From Ruminococcus sp. (GTDB lineage: Bacteria > Bacillota > Clostridia > Oscillospirales > Ruminococcaceae), in contig JAFXXU010000010.1 of NCBI GenBank assembly GCA_017542125.1, forward strand, positions 1 to 45,319: a stretch of DNA of 45,319 nucleotides. The letters are read 5' to 3'. This document shows, piece after piece, positions 13,913-22,739 of this stretch. Every line of letters starts with the position of its first letter. The stretch's first letter is position 1. The position numbers were made by a program, and so were the translations under genes. Below the pieces are notes generated by a model that had not been told where the DNA came from, did no database searches, and saw nothing but the letters and a program-made list of their open reading frames with translations.

Positions 13913-15400
13913 ATGTCTGCCGAAAAGAAAAGAAGGTTCCCGCTGGGAGCCAAGCTGTATTTGTTCATCATCATAACTGTTTTCGCCGCTACCTTCGGCG
14001 CCGCATTTCTCGCCTACCGGATAAATGTGAGCCAGATCGACAACTACTTCAAGAACCTGGCTAAGCATACCGCCAGGAACTTCGCCTCCTTCGTGGATCC
14101 CGACTTCCTTGACGAGCTGAACACCGTGGCCTCCGCCGAGGAATATCAGGCCCTCCGTGAGCAGGCCGAGGAGGATGAGGACGAGGCGGTGATCCAGGAG
14201 TACCTTACCGAAAAGGGCCTCTGGGAGCAGTATGACAGCACCCGCTCCCTGCTGATAAAATACCTTAGGAATATGTCCGATATCAAGTACCTCTATATCG
14301 TCAAGTGGGGCGATATGAACGATACCCACGATATGTACCTGGTGGACGACGACGAGAACCCCATCTACGAAACCGGCTACTACGAGGAGCGTGAGCCCGA
14401 GTTCGAGGGAGTTGACCCGAACAACGCCATCGAGCCCGTCATAAATAACGGCGACTGGGGCTGGCTCTGCTCGGCCTATGCACCCGTCTATAATGCCGAG
14501 GGCAAGCTGGTCTGCCACGTTGGCTGCGATATCGAGATGGAAGATATAATGAGCGAACGGGGCGCCAACCTCAGATACATCCTCTTCGGGGCTGTAGGCG
14601 TAACACTGGTGGTACTGCTGGCAGCAATGCTCTATACCAGAAGGTTCGTTATAACTCCCCTCAACCGCATAACCGATGAAATGAAGCGGTTCACCCCCTC
14701 CGAGAACAAGTCCTATGAGGATGCAGGTGTCATCGACCTGGATATCAGAACAAATGACGAGATACAGGATATCTATTCCGTTATCCAGACAATGCAGCGC
14801 AATATCATCGACTACTTAAACGACCTCTCTACTATGCAGAAGGATAAGGAAAAAGCCGAGAACGATGCCCGCGATAAGGATAAGCTCATCGGCCAGATAA
14901 GCAAGGAGGCCTATAAGGATTCCCTCACCAGCGTGGGCAATAAGGCCGCCTACAGCCGTAAGGTCGAGGAGCTGAAAAAGGAGATCGCCGGGGGCGATAC
15001 CCAACTGGCCATCGTTATGGTGGATATCAACGAGCTGAAAAAGATCAACGATAACTACGGCCACAATGCCGGCGACCTCTATATCAAGGGCTGCTGCCAT
15101 ATCATCTGCGAGGTGTTCAAGCACTCCCCCGTTTACAGGATCGGCGGCGACGAGTTCGTGGTCATCGTCCGGGGCGACGATTACAAGGACAGGCTGAACC
15201 ACTTCGAGCAGCTCCGCAAGTCCTTTGAGGATGCCCGCTCCGCTACGGATACAGACCCGTGGCTGCGCTATTCCGCGGCCTCCGGTATGGCTGAATATGC
15301 CTCCGACGATAACACCCTCGAGCTGGTGTTCAAGCGTGCCGATAAGGCGATGTACGCCGATAAGCTGGCCTTCAAACAGAAAAACGGAAATTACAGATAA
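13913..15400 (+). CDS. Membrane diguanylate cyclase (Cache-like sensor, HAMP-like linker, GGDEF)
   Basis: A 495-residue inner-membrane enzyme predicted to make c-di-GMP from two GTP. Membrane segment 1 is about residues 14-36 and segment 2 about 220-243. The roughly 180-residue external part between them resembles a Cache sensor domain. A HAMP-like linker follows, then a GGDEF domain from about residue 325 with DSLTSVGNKAAY, VDINELKKINDNYGH and an intact GGDEF at 411-415. The allosteric RxxD inhibitory site is missing: FKHS occupies its place, so product inhibition by that route is unlikely. AGGAGG precedes the ATG. Two promoters lie upstream. Confidence 0.92.
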   Translation: MSAEKKRRFPLGAKLYLFIIITVFAATFGAAFLAYRINVSQIDNYFKNLAKHTARNFASFVDPDFLDELNTVASAEEYQALREQAEEDEDEAVIQEYLTEKGLWEQYDSTRSLLIKYLRNMSDIKYLYIVKWGDMNDTHDMYLVDDDENPIYETGYYEEREPEFEGVDPNNAIEPVINNGDWGWLCSAYAPVYNAEGKLVCHVGCDIEMEDIMSERGANLRYILFGAVGVTLVVLLAAMLYTRRFVITPLNRITDEMKRFTPSENKSYEDAGVIDLDIRTNDEIQDIYSVIQTMQRNIIDYLNDLSTMQKDKEKAENDARDKDKLIGQISKEAYKDSLTSVGNKAAYSRKVEELKKEIAGGDTQLAIVMVDINELKKINDNYGHNAGDLYIKGCCHIICEVFKHSPVYRIGGDEFVVIVRGDDYKDRLNHFEQLRKSFEDARSATDTDPWLRYSAASGMAEYASDDNTLELVFKRADKAMYADKLAFKQKNGNYR

Positions 15401-15406
15401 CAACAA

Positions 15407-15443
15407 GGGCGGGAGACCGGAACGAGGCCTCCCGCTTTTTATT
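15407..15443 (+). terminator. Terminator after the diguanylate cyclase gene
   Basis: GCGGGAG and CTCCCGC form a stem with additional inner pairing, followed by TTTTTATT. Confidence 0.88.
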
Positions 15444-15502
15444 CGCAATACGCACAAAAATCCGTCCCTGTTTCTGTGCCATACGCCGAAATTGTTCCCG
15501 GA

Positions 15503-15557
15503 CGCAAAAAAAATTTGCCGAATGTTGCACGTTCGCGTGCAACATTCGGCCTTTTTT
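15503..15557. terminator. Strong bidirectional terminator
   Basis: A perfect 15-bp stem (15517-15531 with 15536-15550) closed by a TTCG tetraloop is flanked by eight A residues on the left and TTTTTT on the right. It isolates the next two genes from the upstream unit. Confidence 0.92.
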
Positions 15558-15635
15558 CGCTGTAGGTGAAGGGGGATTAAAACCCGGTTTGGTACTCTCT
15601 CACCTGACCGGTAAAAAACAAAAGGAGGCATAACG

Positions 15636-15914
15636 ATGGATTACTCAATTTACAAGGAAGAACTTATCACCGTCTCGGAGGGGACGCCCAACGTCAAAGC
15701 AGAGCTCATCGCCGCTTCAAGCGAAGATGTGCCCTACTATACTGCCGTGGAGGGCAGGGTCCTCACGGTGGGCTCGGTGGCGATAGTCCCCTCGGAGGGC
15801 AAGATCTATCTCCTCGACACCGATCTGCTCTGGACGGACTGGAGCTCCGGCGACAAGCTCCCCGCTCCCGAGGACGATGACGACGAAGACGGCGGAGATG
15901 ATCAGGATGCTTGA
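15636..15914 (+). CDS. Small acidic protein preceding a phage-receptor-binding-like gene
   Basis: A 92-residue protein of unknown family. It has a compact beta-rich body and ends in a run of about 16 mostly Asp, Glu and Gly residues. There is no signal peptide or membrane segment. AAAGGAGG precedes the ATG. Its end overlaps the start of the next gene by eight bases, so the two are translationally coupled and probably work together, in the manner of small head-to-tail phage structural ORFs. No promoter is recognisable in the 80 bases between the upstream terminator and this gene. Confidence 0.7.
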   Translation: MDYSIYKEELITVSEGTPNVKAELIAASSEDVPYYTAVEGRVLTVGSVAIVPSEGKIYLLDTDLLWTDWSSGDKLPAPEDDDDEDGGDDQDA

Positions 15915-17556
15915 CGGTATCGGGATCATCAAAGCAAGTGCCGGTCTGCCCGTCAGGGATACGGTAACAAAGCTTTTAGGCAGCCGGTTCAGCCGCCCCG
16001 TGATCTACGGCTGGCACGTAGACCCCACAGTCTCGGATCCGGCTCAGGCTGTGACCTATCTTGCCGATGCGGCGGGAATGACTCCCGCTGCCATGGGCGC
16101 CTCTGCTTTTTCATACGGCAGCTGGGAGGATGCTTTCTTTATGCCCAAGCCCTGTATGCTCAAAAGCGACGGCACCGTGGCCTACTACCTCGACCCCAAC
16201 GACTACACCAAGAAAGCCGACGGCACCCCCTCCGATGTTGCCAACTCCTCATTCGACGGCAACGCGATGATGGAGTGGCCGCTGATCTGGTACAAGTTCC
16301 TGCCGGGTGAAGCGGAGGGCGAGGGCTATTTCTACTGCTCCGATCAGCAGGCCGACAGGGATTTCAAGTGCTGGTGCAATATCAACGCAGCCGATCAGAT
16401 CACACCGCATTTCTACACAGCTATATACAATGCTTCCGGCATAAATAAGCTCCGCAGCCTCTCCGGTATCAGCCTGACTGAAGCCAACGGAGCCGCTAAG
16501 GTATCTGCGTCTGCCCTTGTGAGCCGCGCTGCGGTGAACGATACCGGCCAGACCCCGGAATGGAGCATATCTCAGCTCTGTGACAGGCTCCTGATCAATG
16601 CCCTGCTGGTTTTGCTGGGAAAGTCGCTGAACACTCAGCAGACCTACGGCTTCGGCTATACATCGGTCTCTTCCGTGAGCAGCATCTCCACTGGCTCGAT
16701 GAACACAAAGGGCCTTTTCTGGGGCAGCACGTCCTCTCAGACCGATGGAGTCAAGGTGTTCGGCATGGAGAACTGGTGGGGTGCCCAGTACGATATCAAC
16801 CTGGGCATCATATTCGCCAACGACAGGATGCTCGTTAAGCTCACCTCCGGCACAGCCGACGGCTCATATACAGACAGCTACAATTTCACCGGCAGAGGCT
16901 ATATCGACGTCGGCCCCGTGCCGGACAACAGCTCACGTATCGACACCATGAGCTTCTCCGGCTACGGAATGTACCCCAAGGGCATCTGTCAGTACGATCA
17001 GGATCCCTCCACGGTTGCGAAGCACTACTGCGGCTACCTGATCAGAGCCTCTCTGCAGATGCCCCTTGAGCTGGGCAACTATTATTGCACCCCAGACAAT
17101 TTTCTTGCCAAAGGGGCTGTGACTATCCCGTCCGACCGTGCCAGAACGGAAAACCAATGCCTGCATCTCAATGGCAGCTATGAGGTCATATCCCATAAGA
17201 CCGGGATACAGGTAACCAACTACATCTGCAAGGAACAGAACGGCGATCTTTACGTCTTAGCGGCTCATCTGGGCTGGCATAACAGCCCCTGGTCATACCG
17301 CTCCTCAGAATACACCGCCGAGACCGGCTCTCTGCGTTTCGCAGTTGTGGCAAGAGATCCCCAGAACGACGATCTCTATACCCCGGCAGATGCCGGCAGC
17401 TATGTGACCTTCAAGCAGAACGATCCCCGGCTGTTCGCCTTCGGAGGCACCGTATACTCCGGGGCAAAATCCGGCGCCTTCACTGCGATCTCCCTTAGCT
17501 CCGATTTGCAGGATAGTGCTAATTCCACGCGTCTCTCCTGCAAGCCCATAAGCTGA
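15907..17556 (+). CDS. Phage tail fibre / receptor-binding-like protein with C-type-lectin-fold C-terminus
   Basis: A 549-residue protein. I chose the ATG at 15907, nine bases after GGAG; the earlier ATG at 15898 leaves no room for a binding site. There is no signal peptide. Several blocks recall Firmicutes phage tail-tip and diversity-generating-retroelement target proteins: MMEWPLIWYKF, HFYTAIYNASG followed by KLRSLSG, VFGMENWWGAQYDINLG, GTADGSYTDSYNFTGRGYID, and a C-terminus ending RLSCKPIS. Such C-termini adopt a C-type lectin fold that binds host ligands. No other phage genes, integrase or reverse transcriptase are nearby, so this is an orphan: a phage remnant, a domesticated adhesin, or cargo. 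The family assignment rests on remembered motifs. Confidence 0.7.
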   Translation: MLDGIGIIKASAGLPVRDTVTKLLGSRFSRPVIYGWHVDPTVSDPAQAVTYLADAAGMTPAAMGASAFSYGSWEDAFFMPKPCMLKSDGTVAYYLDPNDYTKKADGTPSDVANSSFDGNAMMEWPLIWYKFLPGEAEGEGYFYCSDQQADRDFKCWCNINAADQITPHFYTAIYNASGINKLRSLSGISLTEANGAAKVSASALVSRAAVNDTGQTPEWSISQLCDRLLINALLVLLGKSLNTQQTYGFGYTSVSSVSSISTGSMNTKGLFWGSTSSQTDGVKVFGMENWWGAQYDINLGIIFANDRMLVKLTSGTADGSYTDSYNFTGRGYIDVGPVPDNSSRIDTMSFSGYGMYPKGICQYDQDPSTVAKHYCGYLIRASLQMPLELGNYYCTPDNFLAKGAVTIPSDRARTENQCLHLNGSYEVISHKTGIQVTNYICKEQNGDLYVLAAHLGWHNSPWSYRSSEYTAETGSLRFAVVARDPQNDDLYTPADAGSYVTFKQNDPRLFAFGGTVYSGAKSGAFTAISLSSDLQDSANSTRLSCKPIS

Positions 17557-17577
17557 CAGGGCCTCAGAGAAAGAAAG

Positions 17578-17612
17578 AACCGGCTTCGCACCTGCAAAGC
17601 CGGTTTTGTTTC
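17578..17612. terminator. Bidirectional terminator between converging units
   Basis: AACCGGCTT and AAGCCGGTT form a 9-bp stem. TTTTGTTTCTT follows on the plus strand and TTCTTTCTTTC on the minus strand, so it serves both the tail-fibre-like gene and the glycan operon. Confidence 0.88.
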
Positions 17613-17635
17613 TTATCATCCAAAGCTCCTGCCGG

Positions 17636-18115
17636 TCAGTCCTCCGACCCGCCCTTGGCGATGTCATTCTCTCGCAGGAGGTTGAGGGCTGCATCCGTGC
17701 TCCAGCCGCGGCTGCTGTTCAGCAGCTGAGCGATCTTGGTGGAGGATACTCCCTTGGTGTAGGGGAAGTACACCACGCGGATATTGTTCTCCTTGAATTC
17801 CTTTTCGTACTGCTCCCATTTCTCGGAGGCATACCAGTCATCGCCGACAAACATCACCTGCGCCCCTATTTTCTTGCAGACCTTGAGCTTATCCATATCA
17901 TACTGGGGTATAGCCGCGTCAACGAATTTGCAGGCTCTTACTATCTCGATCCTGTCCTCAAAGGGTATCAGCGGCCTTTTTCCCTTATAGAGCACAAGGT
18001 CATCGGTGGTGACCCCGACGATCAGCTTATCACACATCCCTCTGGCATTCCTCAGCAGATTGAGATGCCCGATATGAAACAGGTCGAATACTCCTGCCGT
18101 ATATCCAATGATCAA
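17636..18115 (-). CDS. tagD: Glycerol-3-phosphate cytidylyltransferase-like protein
   Basis: A 159-residue nucleotidyltransferase that should make CDP-glycerol from CTP and glycerol 3-phosphate. The N-terminus has GVFDLFHIGHLNLL with the HIGH-type catalytic motif, and PYTKGVSST is the second nucleotide-binding motif. It is about 30 residues longer than typical TagD, with a C-terminal extension that recalls a small helical module. The start is TTG at 18115, nine bases after GGAGG, overlapping the upstream stop codon. Its neighbour is a CDP-glycerol-dependent transferase, so donor synthesis and transfer are encoded together. Confidence 0.88.
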   Translation of the reverse strand: MIIGYTAGVFDLFHIGHLNLLRNARGMCDKLIVGVTTDDLVLYKGKRPLIPFEDRIEIVRACKFVDAAIPQYDMDKLKVCKKIGAQVMFVGDDWYASEKWEQYEKEFKENNIRVVYFPYTKGVSSTKIAQLLNSSRGWSTDAALNLLRENDIAKGGSED

Positions 18116-19299
18116 TGTTCATTACCTCCGTTCAACTCATTCAATATGTAGCTTACGACCTTCTCCGAGCTGTCAGGGCCGTTGCAGAAGCCCAGCTGCT
18201 CTTTGAACTCAGCCGTATTCCTTTCATACGCCTCATCATCGAAGCCCAGAACATTGCCGATGAGCCCGTCGTTGTTTTCAGCAACGGGGAACGGCAGCTC
18301 CTCCAGCTTGAAATAGAGATCCCGTTCATTCATATACTCAGCAACATCCGATGCATAGATCAGCACCCGTTTGCCTGCCTCGAGCCCGTCGAACATACAG
18401 CTGGAATAATCGGTTATCAGCAGTTCGGAAGCAGCTGTAAGCTCATTCGTTTCCTTATACGAGGTCGCATTGAGGACGGTACTGTCATAGCTCAGCTCAT
18501 CCGACCTGTTCTTGATGTTCGGGTGGAGCCTTACCAGGATCCTCCAGCTGCCGCCCCACTTTTCAACCAGGGCTTTATGCAGCCGCCGGTAGTCGATATC
18601 ATAGCAGTCTACCGACCCGTCTTTCCGGAAGGTGGGGAGGTAGACACAGAACCGGGTGTCCTCCTCCGCTCCGAAGAATCTGCAGACCTTCCGGTGATAT
18701 GGTGCCGGATCTTTATAAAAGATATCCGATTTCGGGAGACCTAGGAGCAGTATCCTGCCATTATACCAGAAAGCATTCCTGAAATTCTCGGCACGCCATC
18801 TGTTGCCGGCGATAAAGAGGTCAGCCATTTCAGAATCGTGCTTTGCCGAAGCGATATACTCCGGGCTCAGGGTATCCTCAGTATCCTTTTCCACTTTTTT
18901 CAGCGCGATGCTCCCGTGCCAGGTCTGGACGTAATACTGTTTTCTGCGCTTCGGCAGCCATTTCTCCTTGCGCATATTATCCACCCACAGCCCGGCGGTG
19001 GCCAGATGATACCAGGCCTCATAGGTATAGGGCAGAACGGTCCTGGCGTGCTTTATCCCTGCGTTTTCATCGGATATGAGCCATACGCATTTCATATCCG
19101 GGCGCTGCCTGACCAGCTCTTCAAATACCGCCCTGGGGTTGTCGTTATAGAACTTCCCCTGATAGCTCATAAACACGGCCTTGTTTTTATCCACGGGAAA
19201 GATCCTGCAGCACCGCATAAAGAGCTGCCGCTTTTTTATACCCAGCCGGGATCTGCAGCAGCGAAGCTTATCCTTTGCTTTTTTCAACAGAGCTGTCAT
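18112..19299 (-). CDS. CDP-glycerol glycerophosphotransferase family protein (TagB/TagF-like)
   Basis: A 395-residue GT-B-fold transferase that should add glycerol phosphate from CDP-glycerol to a membrane-linked glycan. Family motifs are VQTWHGS near residue 128, GLPKSDIF, LPTFRKDG, VRLHPN and LITDYSS near residue 290. It is peripheral to the membrane, with a basic N-terminus. GGGAGG precedes the ATG, which overlaps the upstream stop codon. It is shorter than TagF, closer to a primase (TagB) or a side-group transferase. Confidence 0.9.
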   Translation of the reverse strand: MTALLKKAKDKLRCCRSRLGIKKRQLFMRCCRIFPVDKNKAVFMSYQGKFYNDNPRAVFEELVRQRPDMKCVWLISDENAGIKHARTVLPYTYEAWYHLATAGLWVDNMRKEKWLPKRRKQYYVQTWHGSIALKKVEKDTEDTLSPEYIASAKHDSEMADLFIAGNRWRAENFRNAFWYNGRILLLGLPKSDIFYKDPAPYHRKVCRFFGAEEDTRFCVYLPTFRKDGSVDCYDIDYRRLHKALVEKWGGSWRILVRLHPNIKNRSDELSYDSTVLNATSYKETNELTAASELLITDYSSCMFDGLEAGKRVLIYASDVAEYMNERDLYFKLEELPFPVAENNDGLIGNVLGFDDEAYERNTAEFKEQLGFCNGPDSSEKVVSYILNELNGGNEH

Positions 19300-20240
19300 T
19301 GCTGATCCTCCCGAACATTATTCTCCTGACCGTACAGCCGGAGGATATGCCGATAGAAGCTGTCAAGGCTCTCATCCGGCTGCAGATGCCTGTTCAGCTT
19401 ATGTATATCGGAGATCCTGAGCAGCTGCTCCCAGCGCTGCTGTGAAAAAGGCTGCTCCAGCTCGAACATAAGGGTGTGTGGGCTGCAGTTGTTGAAGGTG
19501 GGGACCTTCGCCCAGTTATCCGGATACTTTCTTGCAGCCATTGCAAAGAAGAGATGGAAAACGTAATAATGAGTGAGCCTCTCTTCATTCTTCCAGTATG
19601 ACAGCAGCAGCCGAAGTGTGGTTTCAAGAACAGGATCGTGGCTGCAGGCCCCGATGAGCCAGTTTGAAGCAAACACAGGCGCATCGGGGGAGCGGGAGAG
19701 ATCCACCTTCTTGAACACGAAAAGCGGCTGTGTAAAAATGAACCGGGGCAGCTCCGGAGAAGTCACAAGGACGGTGGAATCCATCCAGAGGCCGCCGTAT
19801 TTACAAAGCAGAGCGCACCTGATAAAGTCGGAATAGTGCGCAGGGGGGATGATCCCCTTTTTCCTCTTTTCCTTTATGAATCCGGGTATCTTGATATAGC
19901 TGTCAGCATTATCATCGGTTATGACGGTTATCTCCTTATCCGGCAGATACCTTCTCATTGAGGCTATGCAGGCCTTTATGAGGGGAGGAGCATTCTCCTC
20001 TCCCTGGAGCCAGCAGGTCCAGACACGGTCGGAGGGGCTCCGGGGATAGCTGACAGGGATATCTCTTTCCAGCACGGAACGGTATTTATCATAAAGCTTC
20101 TGATACTCAGCACTCTGCCCCACCGACAGCAAAGCGCTCTGAGACTTTACAGAGTGGAGATTGAAGCTGTGCTCGTTCACCTTACGCAAAAAGCTTCGGT
20201 CTTTCACGGAGCCAAGGATCTTAAAAATCATATTGTCCAT
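19296..20240 (-). CDS. Capsular polysaccharide synthesis protein, DXD-type sugar transferase
   Basis: A 314-residue protein of the capsular-synthesis transferase family (PF05704-like). The N-terminal region has VWTCWLQGEENAPPLIKACI, followed by PAHYSDFIRCALLCKYGGLWMDSTV, quoted here as two adjoining motifs; the latter contains the metal-binding Asp of the family. The sugar donor is unknown. AGGAGG precedes the ATG and the start overlaps the flippase stop (TAATG). Confidence 0.85.
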   Translation of the reverse strand: MDNMIFKILGSVKDRSFLRKVNEHSFNLHSVKSQSALLSVGQSAEYQKLYDKYRSVLERDIPVSYPRSPSDRVWTCWLQGEENAPPLIKACIASMRRYLPDKEITVITDDNADSYIKIPGFIKEKRKKGIIPPAHYSDFIRCALLCKYGGLWMDSTVLVTSPELPRFIFTQPLFVFKKVDLSRSPDAPVFASNWLIGACSHDPVLETTLRLLLSYWKNEERLTHYYVFHLFFAMAARKYPDNWAKVPTFNNCSPHTLMFELEQPFSQQRWEQLLRISDIHKLNRHLQPDESLDSFYRHILRLYGQENNVREDQQ

Positions 20241-21706
20241 TACAAATCCTCCTGTGGACCGTTTTTGGAGCGCTTCTCCTTGACCACACGGCAGAGTGCG
20301 GTAAAGTTGACATCCTTAGTGATATACGAGATGCCCACATAAACAGCAGCGCCCAGTACGACCTGCATTATCAGCATAGGCAGATCGGGGATCGGGAGCA
20401 GGGATATCAGGATAATCACACCGCACATAAGGGCTGTGAACAGCATCGGTGAGAGCAGGTCCTTCAGCTGCTCGGAATAGGTGTAGCCTATGAGCTTTTT
20501 GAGCTGATAGGCATTCACCAGCCCGCCGTAGACCGTATAGACAAGCATAGTGACAGCCACGGCCAGTACGCTTATCTTTATGCCCACGATCAGAAGGATC
20601 AGATAGACGGGCTTCTTTATGAACTCCAGCAGCAAGAGGATATCGCTTCGCCCAAGGGCTTTCATTGTCTGGAGGCTGATGCTGCCCAGCAAGCCCAGGG
20701 CTGCCGAAACAGACAGCAGCTGAACAAAGGGAACGCTTTCCTCCCAGACCTCGGTAAACAGCACAGTAATGAGAGGTCTTGCGGCGGCAGCCATTCCGAA
20801 AAGGGCCGGGAACAGCACATAAGCCATTACACTCAGGGAGCGCCTTGTCAATTCCTTTACCCGCTGACGGTCGTCGTTTATGTTTGATATTGCCGGGAAG
20901 AGCACGGTCATTACCGTTGACTTCACATTGTTGGCAATAAGATCGGGGAGGTTCTTTCCTTTATTGTAGAAGGCAAGATCGGCGGTGGTATATACCTTTC
21001 CTACCAGCAGCGAACGGAGCTGGTCAAAAACCGTTCCCGACAGATCGGCTGCGAGCACCTTCCACCCGAAGCCCATCATTCTTTTGGCAGAGGCGGCTGA
21101 GAACTGCAGCCTCGGTTTCCAGGGGACGGTGAAGAACAGCACGATGGTATCGACGATGGTATTCGTGAAATACTGGGCTATCAATGCCCACACGCCGAAC
21201 CCGTACAAAGCCATCACTATCCCGACGATGCCGGAGAAGACCGTTCCGAAAAGGGTCGAAAAGAAGAACTTCCGAAACTGCATATGGCGTTCCACATAGG
21301 CGTGCTGGATGGCATTGAAGGTACTCAGCGGTATTCGCAGAGTAAAGATCCTTATCACCAATGTGAGGTCCGGCATATCGTAGAACCGGGCGATATAGGG
21401 AGCAGCCGCGAACAGTATGGCATAGACCGCCAGAGAAACGGTCAGGCTGCAATAGAAATTGGTGGAGAAATCAATATTGTCAGCGTCCTTGTTCTGGACA
21501 AGAGCTGTGCTTATGCCGCTGACCACAAATACATTTGCGATGTTTATAAAGATCATCACAAGGGCAACGATGCCGAACTCCTCCGGGAGCAGCAGTCTGC
21601 TCAGAACGACAGAAACGGCAAAGGAGATGCCCTGTGCAAATATACGCTCTGCAAATTTCCAGAAGAAACCGGAAAACAGCTTTTTCTTTAAAGAATGATC
21701 ATTCAT
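20240..21706 (-). CDS. Wzx-type polysaccharide flippase (MOP superfamily)
   Basis: A 488-residue membrane protein with about 12-14 hydrophobic helices, which should flip lipid-linked oligosaccharide across the membrane. The N-terminal FWKFAERIFAQGISF and LSRLLLPEEFGIVAL are typical of the TuaB/WzxC branch. Residues KVYTTADLAFYNKGKNLPDL fit the middle conserved loop. The ATG overlaps the upstream GT2 stop and has no strong ribosome binding site of its own, so it likely depends on coupled translation. Confidence 0.92.
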   Translation of the reverse strand: MNDHSLKKKLFSGFFWKFAERIFAQGISFAVSVVLSRLLLPEEFGIVALVMIFINIANVFVVSGISTALVQNKDADNIDFSTNFYCSLTVSLAVYAILFAAAPYIARFYDMPDLTLVIRIFTLRIPLSTFNAIQHAYVERHMQFRKFFFSTLFGTVFSGIVGIVMALYGFGVWALIAQYFTNTIVDTIVLFFTVPWKPRLQFSAASAKRMMGFGWKVLAADLSGTVFDQLRSLLVGKVYTTADLAFYNKGKNLPDLIANNVKSTVMTVLFPAISNINDDRQRVKELTRRSLSVMAYVLFPALFGMAAAARPLITVLFTEVWEESVPFVQLLSVSAALGLLGSISLQTMKALGRSDILLLLEFIKKPVYLILLIVGIKISVLAVAVTMLVYTVYGGLVNAYQLKKLIGYTYSEQLKDLLSPMLFTALMCGVIILISLLPIPDLPMLIMQVVLGAAVYVGISYITKDVNFTALCRVVKEKRSKNGPQEDL

Positions 21707-22719
21707 TTTTTGTTTGCAGATTCACCTCGCCTCACGGCATCGACCAGCCTGTTCTTTACCGGACGTATCCGCATCCCGTAGGGGATGTAAACAGGCAGGA
21801 GCTTATATTTCATCCGGAGCTTGTTGCTGCCGCAGTATCCGACCTCAGCGGCGAGCCTCGCCGTTTTCCTGACGGTGGGATATGCCAGCTTTTGCTGCTG
21901 TTTATCCAACAGCAAAAATCTGTCAAGCACTCCGGCCAGCTTTTCCCTGATATTATACAAAAGCACTTTTCTTGCAGGGGTCCCGGCAGGAAAATACCGG
22001 AGATCACGGATATAGCCGTTGATGCAGGCATAGAGTCCCCCGATGCTTCTGGCCGACAGCATCCCGGACATAATGGAGCCTGCTCTCAGCCTTCTGATAT
22101 AGAGCGCCTCATTCAGGTAAGCTGCTCTCTCCGCCCTGATGAAAAGGGTCACGGTGAACAGCTCGTCCTCGTGGATAATACCCTTTAAGAACCTGAGCCC
22201 GGTCTTATCGAGGAAGCCTTTTCTCATAAGGTAGAGATAGGCGCAGGAATAGTACTCGCGGTTTTTCAGATGTGCGCCGAGGACTGTCGCGCCCCTGTCG
22301 GTGCGGTAGCTGTGCTTTCTGATAAAGCATTCACGATAATCGGGGTCTTCAAAATCTTCAAAGAGGGTCTCGGCATTGAAATAGACCAGGTCGGCATTCT
22401 CTTCCTCAATGCGTGCGACCATTTTCTCTATCGCATCCTGCCTGATAAAGTCATCGCTGTCAAGGTAATAGATATAATCGCCCCGGGCGGCCTCCGTTCC
22501 GGCATTTCTGGCATCGGAGAGGCCACCGTTCTGCTTGTGTATGACCCTTACGCGGCTGTCCTTTTTTGCATACTCATCGCAGATGGCGCCGCACCTGTCG
22601 GGCGAGCCGTCATCCACCAGGATGATCTCCAGGTCGGCAAAGGTCTGAGCCAGCACGCTGTCAACGCACTGGCACAGGTATTTTTCTACGTTGTAGATGG
22701 GGATGATCACTGAGACCAT
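21703..22719 (-). CDS. Glycosyltransferase family 2
   Basis: A 338-residue GT-A glycosyltransferase. VSVIIPIYNVEKYL at the N-terminus, ILVDDGSPD and the metal-binding LDSDD are intact. The LYIRRLRAGSIMSG block is shared with the next two genes upstream, so the three are paralogues. A basic C-terminal tail may attach it to the membrane. GAGGTGA precedes the ATG. Donor and acceptor sugars cannot be read from sequence. Confidence 0.93.
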   Translation of the reverse strand: MVSVIIPIYNVEKYLCQCVDSVLAQTFADLEIILVDDGSPDRCGAICDEYAKKDSRVRVIHKQNGGLSDARNAGTEAARGDYIYYLDSDDFIRQDAIEKMVARIEEENADLVYFNAETLFEDFEDPDYRECFIRKHSYRTDRGATVLGAHLKNREYYSCAYLYLMRKGFLDKTGLRFLKGIIHEDELFTVTLFIRAERAAYLNEALYIRRLRAGSIMSGMLSARSIGGLYACINGYIRDLRYFPAGTPARKVLLYNIREKLAGVLDRFLLLDKQQQKLAYPTVRKTARLAAEVGYCGSNKLRMKYKLLPVYIPYGMRIRPVKNRLVDAVRRGESANKK

Positions 22720-22739
22720 GGCCGGGAACTCACCTCATT

